64,000 nucleotides of DNA from Polytrichum commune (taxonomy: Eukaryota; Streptophyta; Polytrichopsida; Polytrichales; Polytrichaceae). The stretch lies in assembly GCA_950295325.1 (NCBI GenBank), contig OX485809.1, positions 36,027,081-36,091,080 of the forward strand, in the 5' to 3' direction. The notes beneath the pieces were generated by a model, which was not told the origin of the DNA, searched no databases, and was given only the letters and a program-made list of their open reading frames with translations. Made by a program: the position numbers and the translations under genes. Positions 1 through 12,477 of the stretch are shown one piece after another; positions within the stretch are counted from its first letter, which is position 1; every line of letters starts with the position of its first letter.

Positions 1-216
1 AAAATAGAATCATTCACATTAATTCCTTTGGGTTAGTGAGTTGCATTTCACCTTGATGAGGAATTAAATAGGTAAAGTTAATGATCTAGATATTGGGGAA
101 TGAAATGTACATTTACATAGTTGAATTATTAATTTAAGAAGAAGAGATAATAGCTTGTGTTTGAGAATTAAGAAGGGTATACCAAAGAAGCAGTCCAAGG
201 TCTTCTAACCCTTGAT

Positions 217-778
217 CACGGGTAGGTCACTTAGTGCATTTTAAAAACGACGTGCGGCATAATATAGAGAGGATTAAAATCATTTGAAATAAAAATTATA
301 AAGGAATTCCAAATAACGAAGGGGCCATTAAATGTAGACAATCCCATTATAAGTAAGTTAGATGGACATAAAATGTGGGCCATTATTTTTTTGTAAAATT
401 AATATAGGGGCTGAAGATAAGGATCCTAGAAGGTATGTTTAGTATGTTTGCTATGGTCTCCTATGTGTTTTCTTCATAACTTTGTTTGCAATGATATTAT
501 TGTTTGCACCCTTCTTTGTTTCCATGGTTTCCCTTAACACTCGTCAATGCGTTAGGAAGTAGATTAGCTTTTATTACTTAAAAGGAATATAGAGTACAAA
601 AAATTGCAGTGACTTGGACAATATAAGTAATGGAAGGGTGCAAACAAATGGGCCATTTTTGAAATTTAAGTAATTATAGGGAGGCTTTAATTCAACCCTT
701 GAAGGTAAATAGCCCCAAAACAAAAAAAACCCCAGCCGCACGTGGTGCACAAAAATGCCTTAGAGTGACCTACCCGTG
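217..778. mobile_element. Small TIR element, hAT-type duplication
   Basis: Both ends read CACGGGTAGGTCACT inwards (left end at 217, reverse complement at the right end at 778), and the similarity continues with gaps for about 40 bp. The element is flanked by perfect 8-bp direct repeats CCCTTGAT (209-216 and 779-786). An 8-bp target duplication is typical of the hAT superfamily. The 562-bp interior has no credible ORF, so it is non-autonomous (MITE-like). The family assignment is inferred from the duplication length only. Confidence 0.8.
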
Positions 779-786
779 CCCTTGAT

Positions 787-2304
787 GGTGTGTTGGATTA
801 TAGTAATGTTGGGAACATGTGTAAATGCTATGGACATTATGCAACAAAACACTATTGAGTGACCTGTCACGGTATGCGGCGTTGGTGGCATACCTTATCC
901 GTGGGATTTCATCCATTTAGAATGGATGATCTTAGAAGTTGGAGAGATGTTCCTAAGTGAGGAACCTCCTCGGCTTGGCATTCTTGCCAAGTGAGAAGGA
1001 AGAGAGTCAAACCCTTGTAAGAGCTCTAATTCTCTCTTCAAATGCACACAATGAGTCAAGTTATCTCTCACTCCACCACAGGAGAATCCAAGAGTGTAAG
1101 TAAGGGGAGAATAACTCAAGATTTATTGCAAAAACATGCAATTTGTGGAGGTGTGTTGTTTATGTGTGTTTTTGCCATGTTTTAGTTTTATTTGTTAGTG
1201 GTGGTTGGTACTCGAGTTGCACTGACACACGATCGCTATTTACACGACAGACCGCAAACTCATATAAAGGATTGATTAAAGAACATTGCTCACCCTGAGT
1301 GGGTAACTATATTGACATTTCAAGTTACATTAAAAATGTTTGATTAGCATGAGACAATTGACTATATCAAATTGCCCTTGGCTTTGGCAAAGAGATTAAA
1401 ATGGGATACTATATGCAAGACAATTGTCAATGACTGTGGCTATACTTTTGCACCGCACAAGGTCAAATTAAAATGAACCCACTACCATATTATTATCAAG
1501 GAAATTAGTGTGAGGTATGTGACCTTCACAAATGCATGTACCGAGGTCAAGTGATTCCCAACCCCTCTTATGTTTGTATAAATGAATGAATTGTTAATTT
1601 ATATTATGAATAACTTGAAATAAACGGGTGTTTGCCCTAATTAAACTTATTTGAAACACCTAGGTGATACCAAAAAAACACCTTTTAAATCTTCCTTGAG
1701 TGTTTCCTTGGGTTTTGTCTTTTCTAAAATCTAAGCTACATAAGCCCTCAAGTTATCTCATGAAGCTCCAACTTAAACAAACATGTGTTCAAGTTCATTA
1801 TGTACATGAAACATAATATCTTTTCTTAACATGATATATTTGTGTAGAATTGGTCTCGCTCAACATTGAGTGACAATGCTTTGTTCATATCCTCGTGATT
1901 CAACCATACATGCCAAGTGAGAAATGTTGTCTTAACATGATCCGGGAAGCCAAGTTCGTTTAATATTTCCTAGCTCCTTAGAACCCCTCATTGTCCGAGT
2001 TGCATCATCTTTCTTGGTGGCACTCTCGTGAAGACATTCGAGCCTTTGAACTATTCCAAGTACTTTTAAAGCGATTGAATGAACAAAGGACAATATATTG
2101 CACGAACAATACCATTGCCGTAAATTTCAAGGGGTTGTTCTTGTACATAAATTTTGGTTGCATTTGTTGGAGCTGTGTCATTTCTACCGACTTCCTTCAT
2201 CGGAGGCACATGGATAAGATGGCCTCAAGTTCATCAAGTCACCCTAAGTTGTTTTTAGCTAGCAATATAGTTTGTCTTCAGCCTAACCAAAAAGACTACC
2301 TATC
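787..2304. other. Intergenic, nothing recognised
   Basis: AT-rich sequence with only short chance ORFs. I see no transposase, RNA gene or repeat that I can delimit. Confidence 0.5.
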
Positions 2305-2309
2305 CACGC

Positions 2310-3854
2310 TGTGAGGCCAAACCCACCACCCTTAAGCGTCCTAGTCCGGGTGATGGTTTTGAGAATCACATTCACTTCATAACATCATAATGTGAATTGC
2401 TATGTGGCTCTCATGCCCAAGGTACTCACTTTATCTTAACTCAACTTGTTACATTATTTTGAATCTCTTGGCGTGTGGTGGAATTTGATTTCTCAAGGGT
2501 CCAACCCGCGGCCTTGGCCACGCATGCCCTTAAAGAGATTCCCCTAGCACCCTTGATCTTTACTTCCCTTGTATTGCCCTTGCCAGGATCCTCCACATTC
2601 TCCATTCGTTGCACACGTGATCTTATTTTGACAAAAAAGAGTGCAAGTGTTAAAAAACACTTTTCTCAATAGTCAATATTTGAACACAATCACTTGTGAC
2701 ACCACACATGACACTGCCTAACCTAATGAATCTAACACTTGTCTATAAACTAATCTAATCTAAGATGGTCTAATGCGTCTATAATTATTTTGGTAATGCC
2801 ACCCACTTAAACTATGCCTTGGCTAATGAAACGAGCTCCCGGCTGCGGTTGTCTAATGCAGTCAGCCTCAGCTAATTAAACCAGATTCCAGGGCCTTCGT
2901 CTAACCGGTCCCAGCTGCAGTCCAGCAGCAGAGTCTCTACCCAGTCTCGGGGCCTTCGTCTAACCGGTCCCAGTTGTAGTCCAGCAGCAGAGTCTCCCAG
3001 TCCAGGGGCTTTTGTCTTAACCGGTCCCAGCTGCAGTCCAGCAGCAGAGTCTCTACCCAGTCTCGGGGCCTTCGTCTAACCGGTCTCAGCTGCAGTCCAG
3101 CAGCAGAGTCTCACAGTCCAGGGGCCTTCGTCTAACCGGTCCCAGCTGCAGTCCAGCAGCAGAGTCTCCTAGTCTAGGGGCTTTTACTCAATCTTTTCTC
3201 TTTGTGCCTTAATCAATAAACTAATCTATTCCTATAATGAACTAATCCCACCCACTAATTCCACTAAAGGGCTACCTAATCCCCACACATTGTCTCAAGC
3301 TCTAGGAGCTCACTCTACTTGAGAAGTATTGAGAGAGAGAGCTTAACTAATTAACTTCACTAAAACTAATAACCCACACACGTGGCTCAAGCTCTTAAGA
3401 GCTTGCTCCCTTGAGAGCGCTTGATGGAGAGAGAGGTAAATGAGAGAAAAAACACCTTAAGAAGCAAAGAGGGAGAGAGGGAGAGAGAGGTGAGGATAGG
3501 GTGAGAGGATTAGCACCTCCAATCACAATCCCTTAACCTTCTCCTCCAAAGTAGGGACTAATCCCCATCCACCAAGCTTCCTTCTTCCTAAACTAACAAG
3601 GTGGATCCAAAAGTGGGCATTTAACCCGCAGAGCTCACCTTGCTTCACCTTACCCCCTACTCACATTATCAAGGCATACTCTTATTGAAATCAAACCTTG
3701 AAATAATCACACAACACCACCTAATGCCTACAGTTAAATCCACACCACTCTTCACTCTTTTTATGTTTTGTGAATAATCATAACACATCAAAGTCAAACT
3801 AAAATTGGTTTCGAAGAGTTAATCACCACATGTGGGCACCATTTTGGGCTCACA
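2310..3854 (-). mobile_element. Solo LTR, Ty3-type family (copy 1)
   Basis: The 1,545-bp unit starts TGTGAGGCC and ends GGGCTCACA (TG...CA with a short terminal inversion) and is flanked by perfect 5-bp duplications CACGC (2305-2309 and 3855-3859). Its reverse complement matches the LTR at 61285-63031 at both ends: one end reads TGAGCCCAAAA..GTGCCCACA and the other carries CGCTTAAGGGTGG...GGCCTCACA. No primer-binding site or polypurine tract abuts it, so it is a solo LTR left by recombination between two LTRs. An internal tandem repeat lies at about 2890-3183. Confidence 0.88.
2890..3183. repeat. Tandem repeat inside solo LTR 1, about 5 x 54-61 bp
   Basis: The unit contains GGGGCCTTCGTCTAACCGG, CCCAGCTGCAGTCCAGCAG and CAGAGTCTC. 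Unit length alternates because some copies carry an extra 'TACC' segment. The two other LTRs of this family hold different tandem repeats in the comparable place, all sharing a CCAGCT core. Confidence 0.85.
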
Positions 3855-4019
3855 CACGCCAATGGGCAAGTAAATATTAACAAAAACTCTTAACATATAT
3901 AACACCGGTTTCGTTAAAAGTGCAATTCAATATGTAAAAGTGCACATGAACAAATTATTGCAAACGCATAGATTTCAATTAAAATATGACCATATGCCCC
4001 ACCCCCTTAAAACTTGAAA

Positions 4020-4255
4020 AAAAAAACTAATTATTGCTTCACAAGGTGAGGTATATGCCCCACCCCCTTAAAACTTGAACAAAAACTAATTACGGCTCCA
4101 CAAGGTGAGGCATATACCCCACCCCCTTAAAACTTGAACAAAAATTAATTACGGCTCCACAAGGTGTGGCATATGCCTCACCCCTTTAAATATTGAAAAA
4201 ACCAGTTAAGGCTCCACAAGGTGTGGCATGTGCTTCATCGCTCTAAAATATGTAA
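4020..4255. repeat. 58-60 bp tandem repeat, about 4 copies
   Basis: The unit is CACAAGGTGAGGYATATGCC + CCACCCCCTTAAAACTTGAA + AAAAACTAATTACGGCTC, with variants. Each unit contains a degenerate form of the GTGAGGCA-NN-TGCCTCAC palindrome found further right in the same transposon. Confidence 0.8.
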
Positions 4256-5199
4256 GGGTAAATACCAAACACATGAGAATATAATATAAACAGTCTCCCG
4301 TTACCCCTAAGTTAAAATGAGCAATACTTGAATTGAATTTGAACAAATATGGATATTGATGTGAATATGTTTTTATAATATATATTACAATAAATTATAT
4401 TTTGAAGTTGTATTATAATATTTATGTAAATTAAATTAAATAATTATATAAATTCTATTTTATTTCCAAAAAACTAAAAACATTGCTACGTATGAGTAGA
4501 ATAGTGCCACTGACCCACCTAAAAAAAATTCAAGTGTAAATTCTTAAATTTGTGCATGATAGACCAATACAAAGTTTTTCCACACATATAAGATTAAAAA
4601 ATAAACGTTTGAACTAACCTAAAACGCCGCTTAGGGTTACGTCAAATTTTTCAGCCATCATTCTTTTCCAACGCCACTCTTCTCCACTGCCGCCATTTTC
4701 CAACGCCTTTCTTTTCCAACGCCGCTCTTTTCCAATGCCTCACTTCTCCAACACCGATCTACTTCGGCGCCTCTTAGTCTTGCAACTCTTACTCCAACAC
4801 CTTCTTGTTTCTCTCTGATGGTACCTCTTTATTCTTTCTAATTGTTATTTCTCCAAAGTTTAGAAGTTTTTCTAGTACTACAACATCTAACCTATTGCTG
4901 CATATTTTTTATCCTTCAGCTCTCTATCATCTTATTGCGTTCAATCCACTATCCAATAACTCTAATATCTTCATTTGCACCTCAACTGATCTTCGACTCT
5001 ACTTTCTACTTATATAAGCGCTTCAATACCAACTCTTATTCAATATTCAAATACCATCTTATTTTAATATGAATTTCTTCTTAAGCTTGTACTTAGAGCC
5101 TCACCCTTATCAAACAAAATTCTATGTTTTGAATTTATTTCTTTAGAGTGAGGCACATGCCTTATCCTCCTTGAAAGATCTGAATTTCTCTTTAAGCTT

Positions 5200-6462
5200 G
5201 CGCTAAGAGGTAAGGCACATGCCTCACCATCCTTAAGAAATCTGAATTTCTACTTAAGTTTGTATTTAGAGATGAGGCACGTGCCTCATTCTTATGAAAC
5301 AAAATTCTATATTTTGAATTTGTTTTCTTGGAGTGAGGCACATGCCTCACCCTCCTTGAAAAATCTAAATTTCTCAATAAGCTTATGCTTAGAAGTGAGC
5401 CACATGCCTCACCCTTATGAAACAAAATTCTATGCTTTGAATTTGTTTTTTTTTGGTGAGGCTCATGCCTCACCCTCCTTAAGAAATCTAAATTTCTGCT
5501 TAAACTTGTGCTTAGAGGTGAGGCACATGCCTCACCCTCCCTAAGAAATCTAAATTTATTCTTAAGTTTGTGCTAGAGGTGAGGCACATGTCTCACCCTT
5601 ATAAAACAAAACTTTATATTTTGAATTGGTCTTTTTGGGATGAAACACATGCCTCACCCCCTTTGAGAAATCTAAATTTCTCCTTAAGCTTGTGTTTAGA
5701 GCTTAGGCACATGTCTCATCCTTATAAAACAAAATTTTATATTTTGAATTGGTCTTTTTTGGGGTGAAACACATGCCTCACCCCCTTTGAGAAATCTAAA
5801 TTTCTCCTTAAGCTTGTGTTTAGAGCTTAGGCACATGTCTCACCCTTATGAAACAAAATTTTATATTTTGAATTTATGTTTTTGGGTGAGGCACATGTCT
5901 CACCTTTTTGAACCAAAATTCTATGTTTTGAATTTGTTTTCTTGGGGTGAGGCACATGCCTCACCCTCCGTGAAAAATCTAAATTTCTTCTTAAGGTTGT
6001 GCTTAGAGGTGAGGTACATGCCTCACCTCCTTAAGAATTCTGAATTTCTCCTTAAGCTTGTGCTTCAAGGTGAGGCACATGCCTCACCTTTATGAAACAA
6101 AATTCTATGTTTTTAATTTGTTTTTTTGGGTTGAGACACATATGTCACCCCCTTTGAGAAATTTGTATTTTTCCTTAAGCTTGTGCTTAGAGCTGAGGCA
6201 CATGCCTCATCCTTATGAAATAAAATTATATGTTTTGAATTTGTGTTTTTGCGGTGAGACAAATGGCTCACCCCCTTTGAGAAATCCAAATTTCTCCTTA
6301 AGCTTGTGCTTAGAGCTGAGGCACATGCCTCACCCTTATGAAACAAAATTTTATGTTTCGAATTTGTGTTTTTGGGATGAGGCACATGCATCACCCTCCT
6401 TAAGAAATCTGAATTTTTCCTTATGCTTGTGTTTAGAAGTGAGGCACATGCCTCACCCTTAG
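5200..6462. repeat. Palindrome array, about 21 copies of GTGAGGCA-NN-TGCCTCAC
   Basis: An 18-bp palindrome (8-bp arms, 2-nt centre, mostly CA) recurs every 60-63 bp from about 5211 to 6456. The spacers alternate between two types: type A contains CTTATGAAACAAAATTCTAT, and type B contains GAGAAATCTAAATTTCTCC and CTTAAGCTTGTGCTTAGAG. The true unit is therefore a dimer of about 122 bp. Cleanest copies are near 5333, 5517, 5947, 6069 and 6439; several others have 1-3 mismatches. The ORFs reading through it (CLEVRHMPHP-like peptides) are products of the repeat. Confidence 0.9.
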
Positions 6463-6542
6463 TGAGAAAATCAAATTTTATTGTGATTGCATAAAATGTA
6501 ATGTGTTTAGAGGATATTTTTATGTCCTTGAAATGGTTTATG

Positions 6543-7158
6543 TGTGCTTGTAGGAAGTGAGGTTGGAGGTGATATCATGTGGGACAAGGGGGTGGGCTTT
6601 CCAAGGCCCCCCGAATAAATATTTGAAGCCTTCGAATGCTTATAAGGATTATGAATGGTTTCTCACACGCGATGACAGACATGTGCTCCTAAATATTTAT
6701 ACTTATCCGTGGATGGAAAACAAGTATGGTGTTCTAAAGCATGGTCCAAAGGAGAAATTGTTCAAGAAGTTATTACTCATGTCTATAGAGATGATATGGA
6801 TTTTTGCGAGATATTCGTTGTTTCAAAAGCCTCAAATGCAATTTCTTCTTATGTTTTGAAATGCGCCAACATCATTGGAGATGTTGTTGAAAAGTTTTTA
6901 TATAGTTTGGAAAAAAAATGTTTGTTATATTACATATTGATATTTCAATATAAGGTGACACAAGTATGTTGTTATTTTCTTTGGAACCATCAACTTCAAT
7001 ATTATTACTTCTATGGTGAAGCAAATGTTATGTCACTTAGTTTCAATTTATTTTCATGTGTTTGGTCCAAGGGTGAGGTGTATGTATCGCATTTTTCATT
7101 AGGTTTAGAAATAATGTATTTTAAGCTATGCACAAACGGATGTGTTTTATTCCTTTGA
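6543..7158 (+). pseudogene. Coding-like fragment inside the TIR transposon
   Basis: A possible 3' splice site (TGTGCTTGTAG) at about 6553 precedes a frame reading ...PSNAYKDYEWFLTRDDRHVL and then ENKYGVLKHGPK. Near 6755 the protein-like reading jumps frame and continues as GEIVQEVITHVYRDDMDFCE and FVVSKASNAISSYVLKCANI. Either a frameshift or an unseen short intron separates the halves. I recognise no domain. Its place at the right end of the TIR element suggests the remnant of an element-encoded protein. Low certainty. Confidence 0.3.
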
Positions 7159-7409
7159 TTTATTTCATAACCTGAATTTTTTTACTAAAGAAGTGAAACA
7201 CAATATAAATATGATGGTCATATATTGTATAAGCCTTGTCTTGGAATTATTTGAAACTAATAATATTTGAAAATATTTGTGTCAAAGTACGAATTTATTG
7301 CGCAATCATTCCAAAAGTTGAGAATAAAATATTAAAAAATAATTCCCCCAAAAAATGCACATGCTAATGTGCACTTTTAACGAAACCGGTGTTATATGTG
7401 ACTATAGAG

Positions 7410-7688
7410 AAGGCGTAAGTAAGTAAATAAATAACCAACATCAAAGAATCCGACGTGAATTTGAGTCTGTTGGTCCTACCCTGCTCAAGAATCCTCTTGG
7501 TGAAGGGTGAGGTCTGCTGCCTACCTTGCAGTGGGTGGGCTCTTGGCTTCCTACCTACCTACCTAGTTTTTTTTATCAAGTAAAGAGAAGATTTCACAAT
7601 TGGGATCGAACCGCCAACCACTTCATTTGAAAATGGATACCTCTCCACTATCACCTGATAGTTTAGGGTTATCTCGAACTGAGAGAAG
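7410..7688 (-). mobile_element. tRNA-derived SINE (copy 1, minus)
   Basis: Read on the minus strand it has GTGATAGTGGAGAGGTATCC followed by a good tRNA B box (GGTTCGATCCC, complement of 7602-7612). A (TAGG)n stretch and a conserved 3' region with CAAGAGCCCACCCACTGCAA follow, and it ends in a T/A-rich TTATTTATTTACTTAC tail. It matches the copy at 19282-19558 throughout. SINEs are Pol III-transcribed and mobilised by LINE reverse transcriptase. Confidence 0.72.
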
Positions 7689-7845
7689 ACATAGTCTTCT
7701 GGAAACACTACACTACTTTTGCACTTGTTGCACACCAACCTTACTTGTGGACTTATAGGCCGCCCACACATATTGGTGGTGGGTAGCAGTGAACGGGCGA
7801 ACTCCGTTCACTGCCGCCAGTAAGTGTGGGTAAGAACTAGGGAGA

Positions 7846-8282
7846 ACTGGCGGTTAGTTACAGATGAACTGGTTGATTTTGAGAAATAACCTAGTTGAAG
7901 TTCGAGACCTCACGATAATTTGGTACTTTAAGTTACAAAGATGCACTGGTTGATTTTGAGATATAACCCGGTTCAAGTTCAAGACTTCACGATAATTTTG
8001 TTCTTTAAGTTACAAAGATGAACTGGTGAGTTTCAAAAATAACCCGGTTGAAGTTTGAGACTTCACGATAATTTTGTACCTTAAGTTACAAATATGAACC
8101 GGTGAATTTGAGAAATAACCCGGTTGAACAAGACCTCACAAAACTTATCAAGCGTTCTAGAGGAATATAGAGAATATACCTCAAATTAATAAAGGAAAAA
8201 CCGAAAGTTCACGCAACATGTAACCAATCGGACCTGGAAAGAATAGAATTTTAACCGATCATGCCAAAAAATCCTCCATGGA
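7846..8282 (+). mobile_element. MITE-like repeat, ACTGGTTGA family, internally expanded
   Basis: The element begins GGGAGAACTGGCGGTTAGTTAC and ends in a block containing GACCGATCATGCCAAAAAATC-type sequence. Between 7862 and about 8130 an 80-bp segment (CTGGTTGATTTTGAGAAATA ... TTCACGATAATTTTGT) is repeated about four times. Other family members lie at 16005-16210, 17725-18433, 19752-19998, 20030-20095 and 25190-25640; most have one copy of this segment. Confidence 0.65.
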
Positions 8283-8293
8283 CGATTAGTCAA

Positions 8294-8514
8294 ATATGAT
8301 ATTTAGTGTGACTTACTATTTAGATTTACAAGGTGCTATATCCTTTTACTAATGAAACTAATTTTTAGCAAGTAAAGTTGTCAATGTTTTATAATGTCCA
8401 AACTATCAATTTAACATTGTTGGCAAAATATGAGATGTACAGTAAATAGATATAGCATTGCATAATTCCACATAATAAGCTTTGCCTAAATATCATATTC
8501 AGTGTAGTTATAGA
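8294..8514. mobile_element. MITE-like repeat, GATATTTAGTGT family (copy 1)
   Basis: About 220 bp with partly inverted ends (GATATTTAGTGTGACTTACT on the left; ...AAATATCATATTCAGTG on the right) and a core TTTTATAATGTCCAAAC. It aligns with 21407-21637. No ORF. Confidence 0.55.
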
Positions 8515-11500
8515 GAGATATGAATTCGTGGCCTCTATGTAGACTCACTCATTGCGTAGGTGAAAACGTAGTGATTTATCTCACTTGAAATTATCTAGAA
8601 GTGAGAAATTATCTCGCTCGATATATTTTGTAGTAGTGCGGAATTATCTCACTCAAAATTATCTAATAATGTGCAATTATCTCGCTCGAGATTTTCTAAT
8701 AGGATGAAATCATCCGGGCATGTGAAATTACCGATTGTAGTAGCGAACGAGCAAGTGGCAGGACTGATGCGACCAGTCGTTGCCACTGCTATAAAGTTAT
8801 TAAAAAGTTCAACTCTGTTGGTGGGAGTCGCCGAGTGGCCTCACCACCACCATGTGTGGAGAGGCTATTACACGCACCCCCCTTACTACACTAAATATGA
8901 TATTCAGTGTCGTATGGTATTCTATGTCACTATGGTAACTTTCCTAGTGACGGTTCTTATGAATAAGTGTACAAATATTGTCATGGATGATGGATGACTA
9001 AGTGCATCCATTTTCCAAAACCCTAGTTGTGGATCGATTTCTTCACTTCCATCTTCTTCCTTAAAGAGACTCCCTTTATTCTGCACCATAACATCTATGT
9101 AATGAAACATTGTCATGGATGATTGAAATATGGGTGAAAAATCACTTAGTAAGTAATAGTAAATGCAACACTGTAAATATAGAATCCCCTAAAAAATTCA
9201 CAAGGAATGACAAATGATGTTGGGTTAACATTTAGTGTTGGTGACACTACACGGCGGTTTACAATTAGTATTGAGCAAGACAATTAGAATTGGTGACACT
9301 AAATATCATGGTAGTGTAGTAATTGCTTCACTAAATTGGGTGGGAACAAATATGCTCGAAGGATGTTCCAACCAACCACTTTCACTTGTGATTGAGTGAA
9401 TGCAACACCGAAGGGATATTGCCATCCATGTGGCTATGTTAAACTAGGAGAAAGCTTGTCCATTCCAACCATTCATGGCAACTTATCCACTACAACTCAT
9501 GGCAAGAAAATGCATAAATAAAACATATTGGTTGTCCACTGGAGGTTTTCGGTTGCCAATTCTCCCACTTCTACAACTAACATTGCTGGTTGGAAACTAA
9601 AATGGTCATTTGGACATTTCCTAGCCATGAGTTGCGATGGACAAGTTGCAACAGATGGTACGAGTGAACAAGTTCTTCTCCTAGTGGTTGCCCTAACACC
9701 TTCAATGGCTCCACAAGCAAAGGTCATATGTGGGCAACTAGAACATCATTGGGTGGGACCATGTATTGCTATAGCACACATTGGGTGCATCAATGCACCA
9801 TTTGTTGAGATAAAGGAATCTTGATGAAGGCCCTATCGATCACTAAAGAAGGGCGAAATGTACCAAGAGCTGCAATAACTCCTTCAATGAAGCATATTCT
9901 TTTAGAAGTTGGAAAATGCTACAAATCGCACACTCATATGAGCAACTTCATTAAGGGAGTTGAGGGATGGAATAATTTGGGGTCTTTGATGCCACTTTCT
10001 AAAGCAAACTTGGTTACAAACAACAATCCCTAGGATATAAAATAGTTCGTTGTGCCGACACCTTCCCTGGCCTTTTAAGGCTAGGGATTTGTGGTGCCTT
10101 CTACATAAACTCATCCATTAGGAAAGTGAAAACGCAACACATTATTCATTCATAACATGAAAATGACTATTCGACTACAAATGTACCATCAAATGCCCTG
10201 TGAATTAGTCTCAACTGGAGTCCAGATGGAATGAATCGGCGTTTAACCTTTGTAAGTTATAGAGACTTTAGGAAACAAAAATTGAAGCAGCCTCTTCATC
10301 CACAATGAATGAGTTTCCTTGGACGCCATGAACCCCAAGCCACCTTTTGGAGGCTTGGGCCCGGGTGAATGTGAAGGCAAGAGGAGAGTAATTTTAACTC
10401 ATGTGCATGGGCCCAATGGGCCTCCTTTCTTATAATTATCATCCTCGTCATCCATCATCATTCATCCGCTCACCACCATTATTTCGAAGAGATTCGGACT
10501 TTCAAATCCTCGACTGGACAGTTTACAACAGCCTGGTTTTAGAGGGTGTGCCGTCCTTGTCTCTGAGTGGGCCCTTGTATAATAACCAAAGCAAACTTAA
10601 TGCATGTGTGTGTACCCTTTGATGGATGGATGGATGGATGGATGGATGGATGACTATCATTACATGTCCTAGATGCGCTATGTGGTCCCCTATTCCCACC
10701 CAATTTCACATCCAAAGAAACAAGAGGCCGGCCACTCTTTTCGAAATCGAGATCAGTTGGAGATTAATTGTCCGTAAGTACTTAAACATAAAGGTGGATG
10801 GGTCTTAAATGGTTACTTTTGCCGAATAGCCCACTTCTCCTAGGATTTGAAACATGCGATTAGTACACTCAACTATAGGTGCTCAATTAAGAAGAGTGAC
10901 CAAAATAAGCACGTCTACCATACTTCTTACTCTACTCTATTGCACAAGCTTACATAGGAGACAAGTTTGTGGCAGCCGTGTAAGTTGAAGATGGAAACAT
11001 TGAGAATTTCTTATAGCGAAGAAAAATTGTTTTAAATAACATGACTTCAAAAATATTATTAAAAACAATGATTTAATATTGAAAAGTGTTGGCACGCAAG
11101 TCAAAATTACTTAAAACAAGAGATATTGTCCACATCAACATCTACAACTTTTACCAATTCTATCATAAGACCCGCCAATACAACTGCATGTACATACAAA
11201 CCCCGTTACGCCCAAGAATTCATGTACATGTTTAGATACACTTAGTACCTAAGATAGATTCACCTAATTTGATTCATGATCTGAAACAAACACCTATGTT
11301 TGATTGGCATATGGTTGGGTGTGAATCTAAGAATAGACACTAACTAAAAAGACCCGTGTTGAAAAAAGATTGAACTATGTAATCAAAATTCCTTCACCAT
11401 TATGGAAAAAATAACCAACATGATTGAAAGAGAGGGTGGGGGGGACCTATGCAACACATTAATGAACATGAGGAATCTTCACTTTGACAAATAATATGAA

Positions 11501-12218
11501 ATTCATATGAACTCCGAAATTCACAAGGAAGGTGGCTATAAGCATGATTTGGATTTGCTAATCATCTTGTGACACTAAATCATATGTTTCATTGTCCTAC
11601 GAGACGTGGGTGCATATATATAGCGAGCAAGAGAGAGAGAGAAGCGTGTCCGTTTAAGGCCCGCTTACTCTAAAGGTTTTTGCTTAGTACATTCTTCGAC
11701 GGGCCTTTGCCGGTGCACTCCACCGGTGAAGTTAAAGCGCCAGGCGAAGTGATGGTGAAGGTGGGTACATTTGGCCGGGTCGAAGCCTTTGTTTGGTTCC
11801 ACAGTGACAGAGTGGCCCAAATAATAATGGCCTGCGAAGGCAAAGGGAAGTGAAGTGAAGTGAGGGGGAAACAAACATGCCCGAAAGTCATCAATTATTT
11901 CGGACCGCCCGGCCGCCCGCCCGTCATGCGGGGCCCATACAAGACACAGGTGGGGCCCATTGACAGCCCTGCCTAATTTCCTTATTACTTACTCCTCCTG
12001 TCCGGCTGCCCATCCGGGCAGCACCGTGGGCAAAAGGGCGAGGAGAAGAATAATAATAATCTAATCTGACAAAACCTGGGTGGCTTTACTACTGCAACTC
12101 CAGTACATGTATAATAAATGATTGGTTTCCTGCTCCCGACCTCACGTGAAGCACCAACAGACACTTTGCTCGGTAAGTCATAATATATATATATATATAT
12201 ATGACTTTTTACCAACTA
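8515..12218. other. Gene-poor stretch; only a (GATG)n microsatellite
   Basis: I find no supported gene. A (GATG)n microsatellite lies at 10621-10650. A GC-richer patch at 11.65-12.0 kb has several overlapping short ORFs but none shows family features. AT-rich remainder. Confidence 0.5.
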
Positions 12219-12438
12219 CACCGCTTATCCCAATTACTGCATGTTACTATGTGGAGTTACGTTGTGCCATAATGTCTTACTCGGGAGTTCAATATTTTAC
12301 TAATGAAAGTTCAATAGGTTGTTTGGACATTATCGAACATAAACGACTTTGCTTGGTCAAATACTGCATCCTCGTTAAGTGGCTATAGCACTACATAACT
12401 TCGAATAGGAACACACATTGGTTCAAGGAATCAATGAA
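12219..12438. mobile_element. MITE, CACTGATTATCCCAATTA family (copy 1)
   Basis: About 220 bp with long imperfect terminal inverted repeats. The left end reads CCGCTTATCCCAATTACTGC then GTTACTATGTGGAGTTACG; the right end carries the inverted CGTAACTTCGAATAGGAACA-type arm. The core includes AATAGGTTGTTTGGACATTA and ACGACTTTGCTTGGT. No ORF. Confidence 0.7.
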
Positions 12439-12477
12439 GCCTACTTCGCCTAGGATATGTAATGCGTGATTAGTACA

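Larger units (their letters stand above)
3902..7392. mobile_element. 3.5-kb TIR transposon with internal palindrome arrays
   Basis: The left end reads ACACCGGTTTCGTTAAAAG and the right end (7392 inwards on the minus strand) reads the same; the repeat continues through TGCA. Both ends are flanked by TATA (3898-3901 and 7393-7396), so the target duplication is TATA or TA. The interior holds a 58-60 bp tandem repeat near the left end (4.02-4.25 kb), a large palindrome array (5.1-6.46 kb) and a coding-like fragment (6.55-7.15 kb). No transposase is recognisable. The superfamily is undetermined; TA/TATA duplications would fit several. Confidence 0.78.

Noticed and set aside
5192..6462. Repeat-protein-like ORFs (LCLEVRHMPHP units)
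   Set aside because: Read-through of the GTGAGGCA palindrome array; both strands give similar peptides.
5200..6462. CRISPR-like array
   Set aside because: Regular palindromic repeats, but the spacers are two alternating near-identical sequences and the context is a plant-type TIR transposon, with no cas genes.
12178..12203. (TA)n tract as promoter
   Set aside because: Simple microsatellite; no gene follows. Similar tracts lie at 18607 and 24107.
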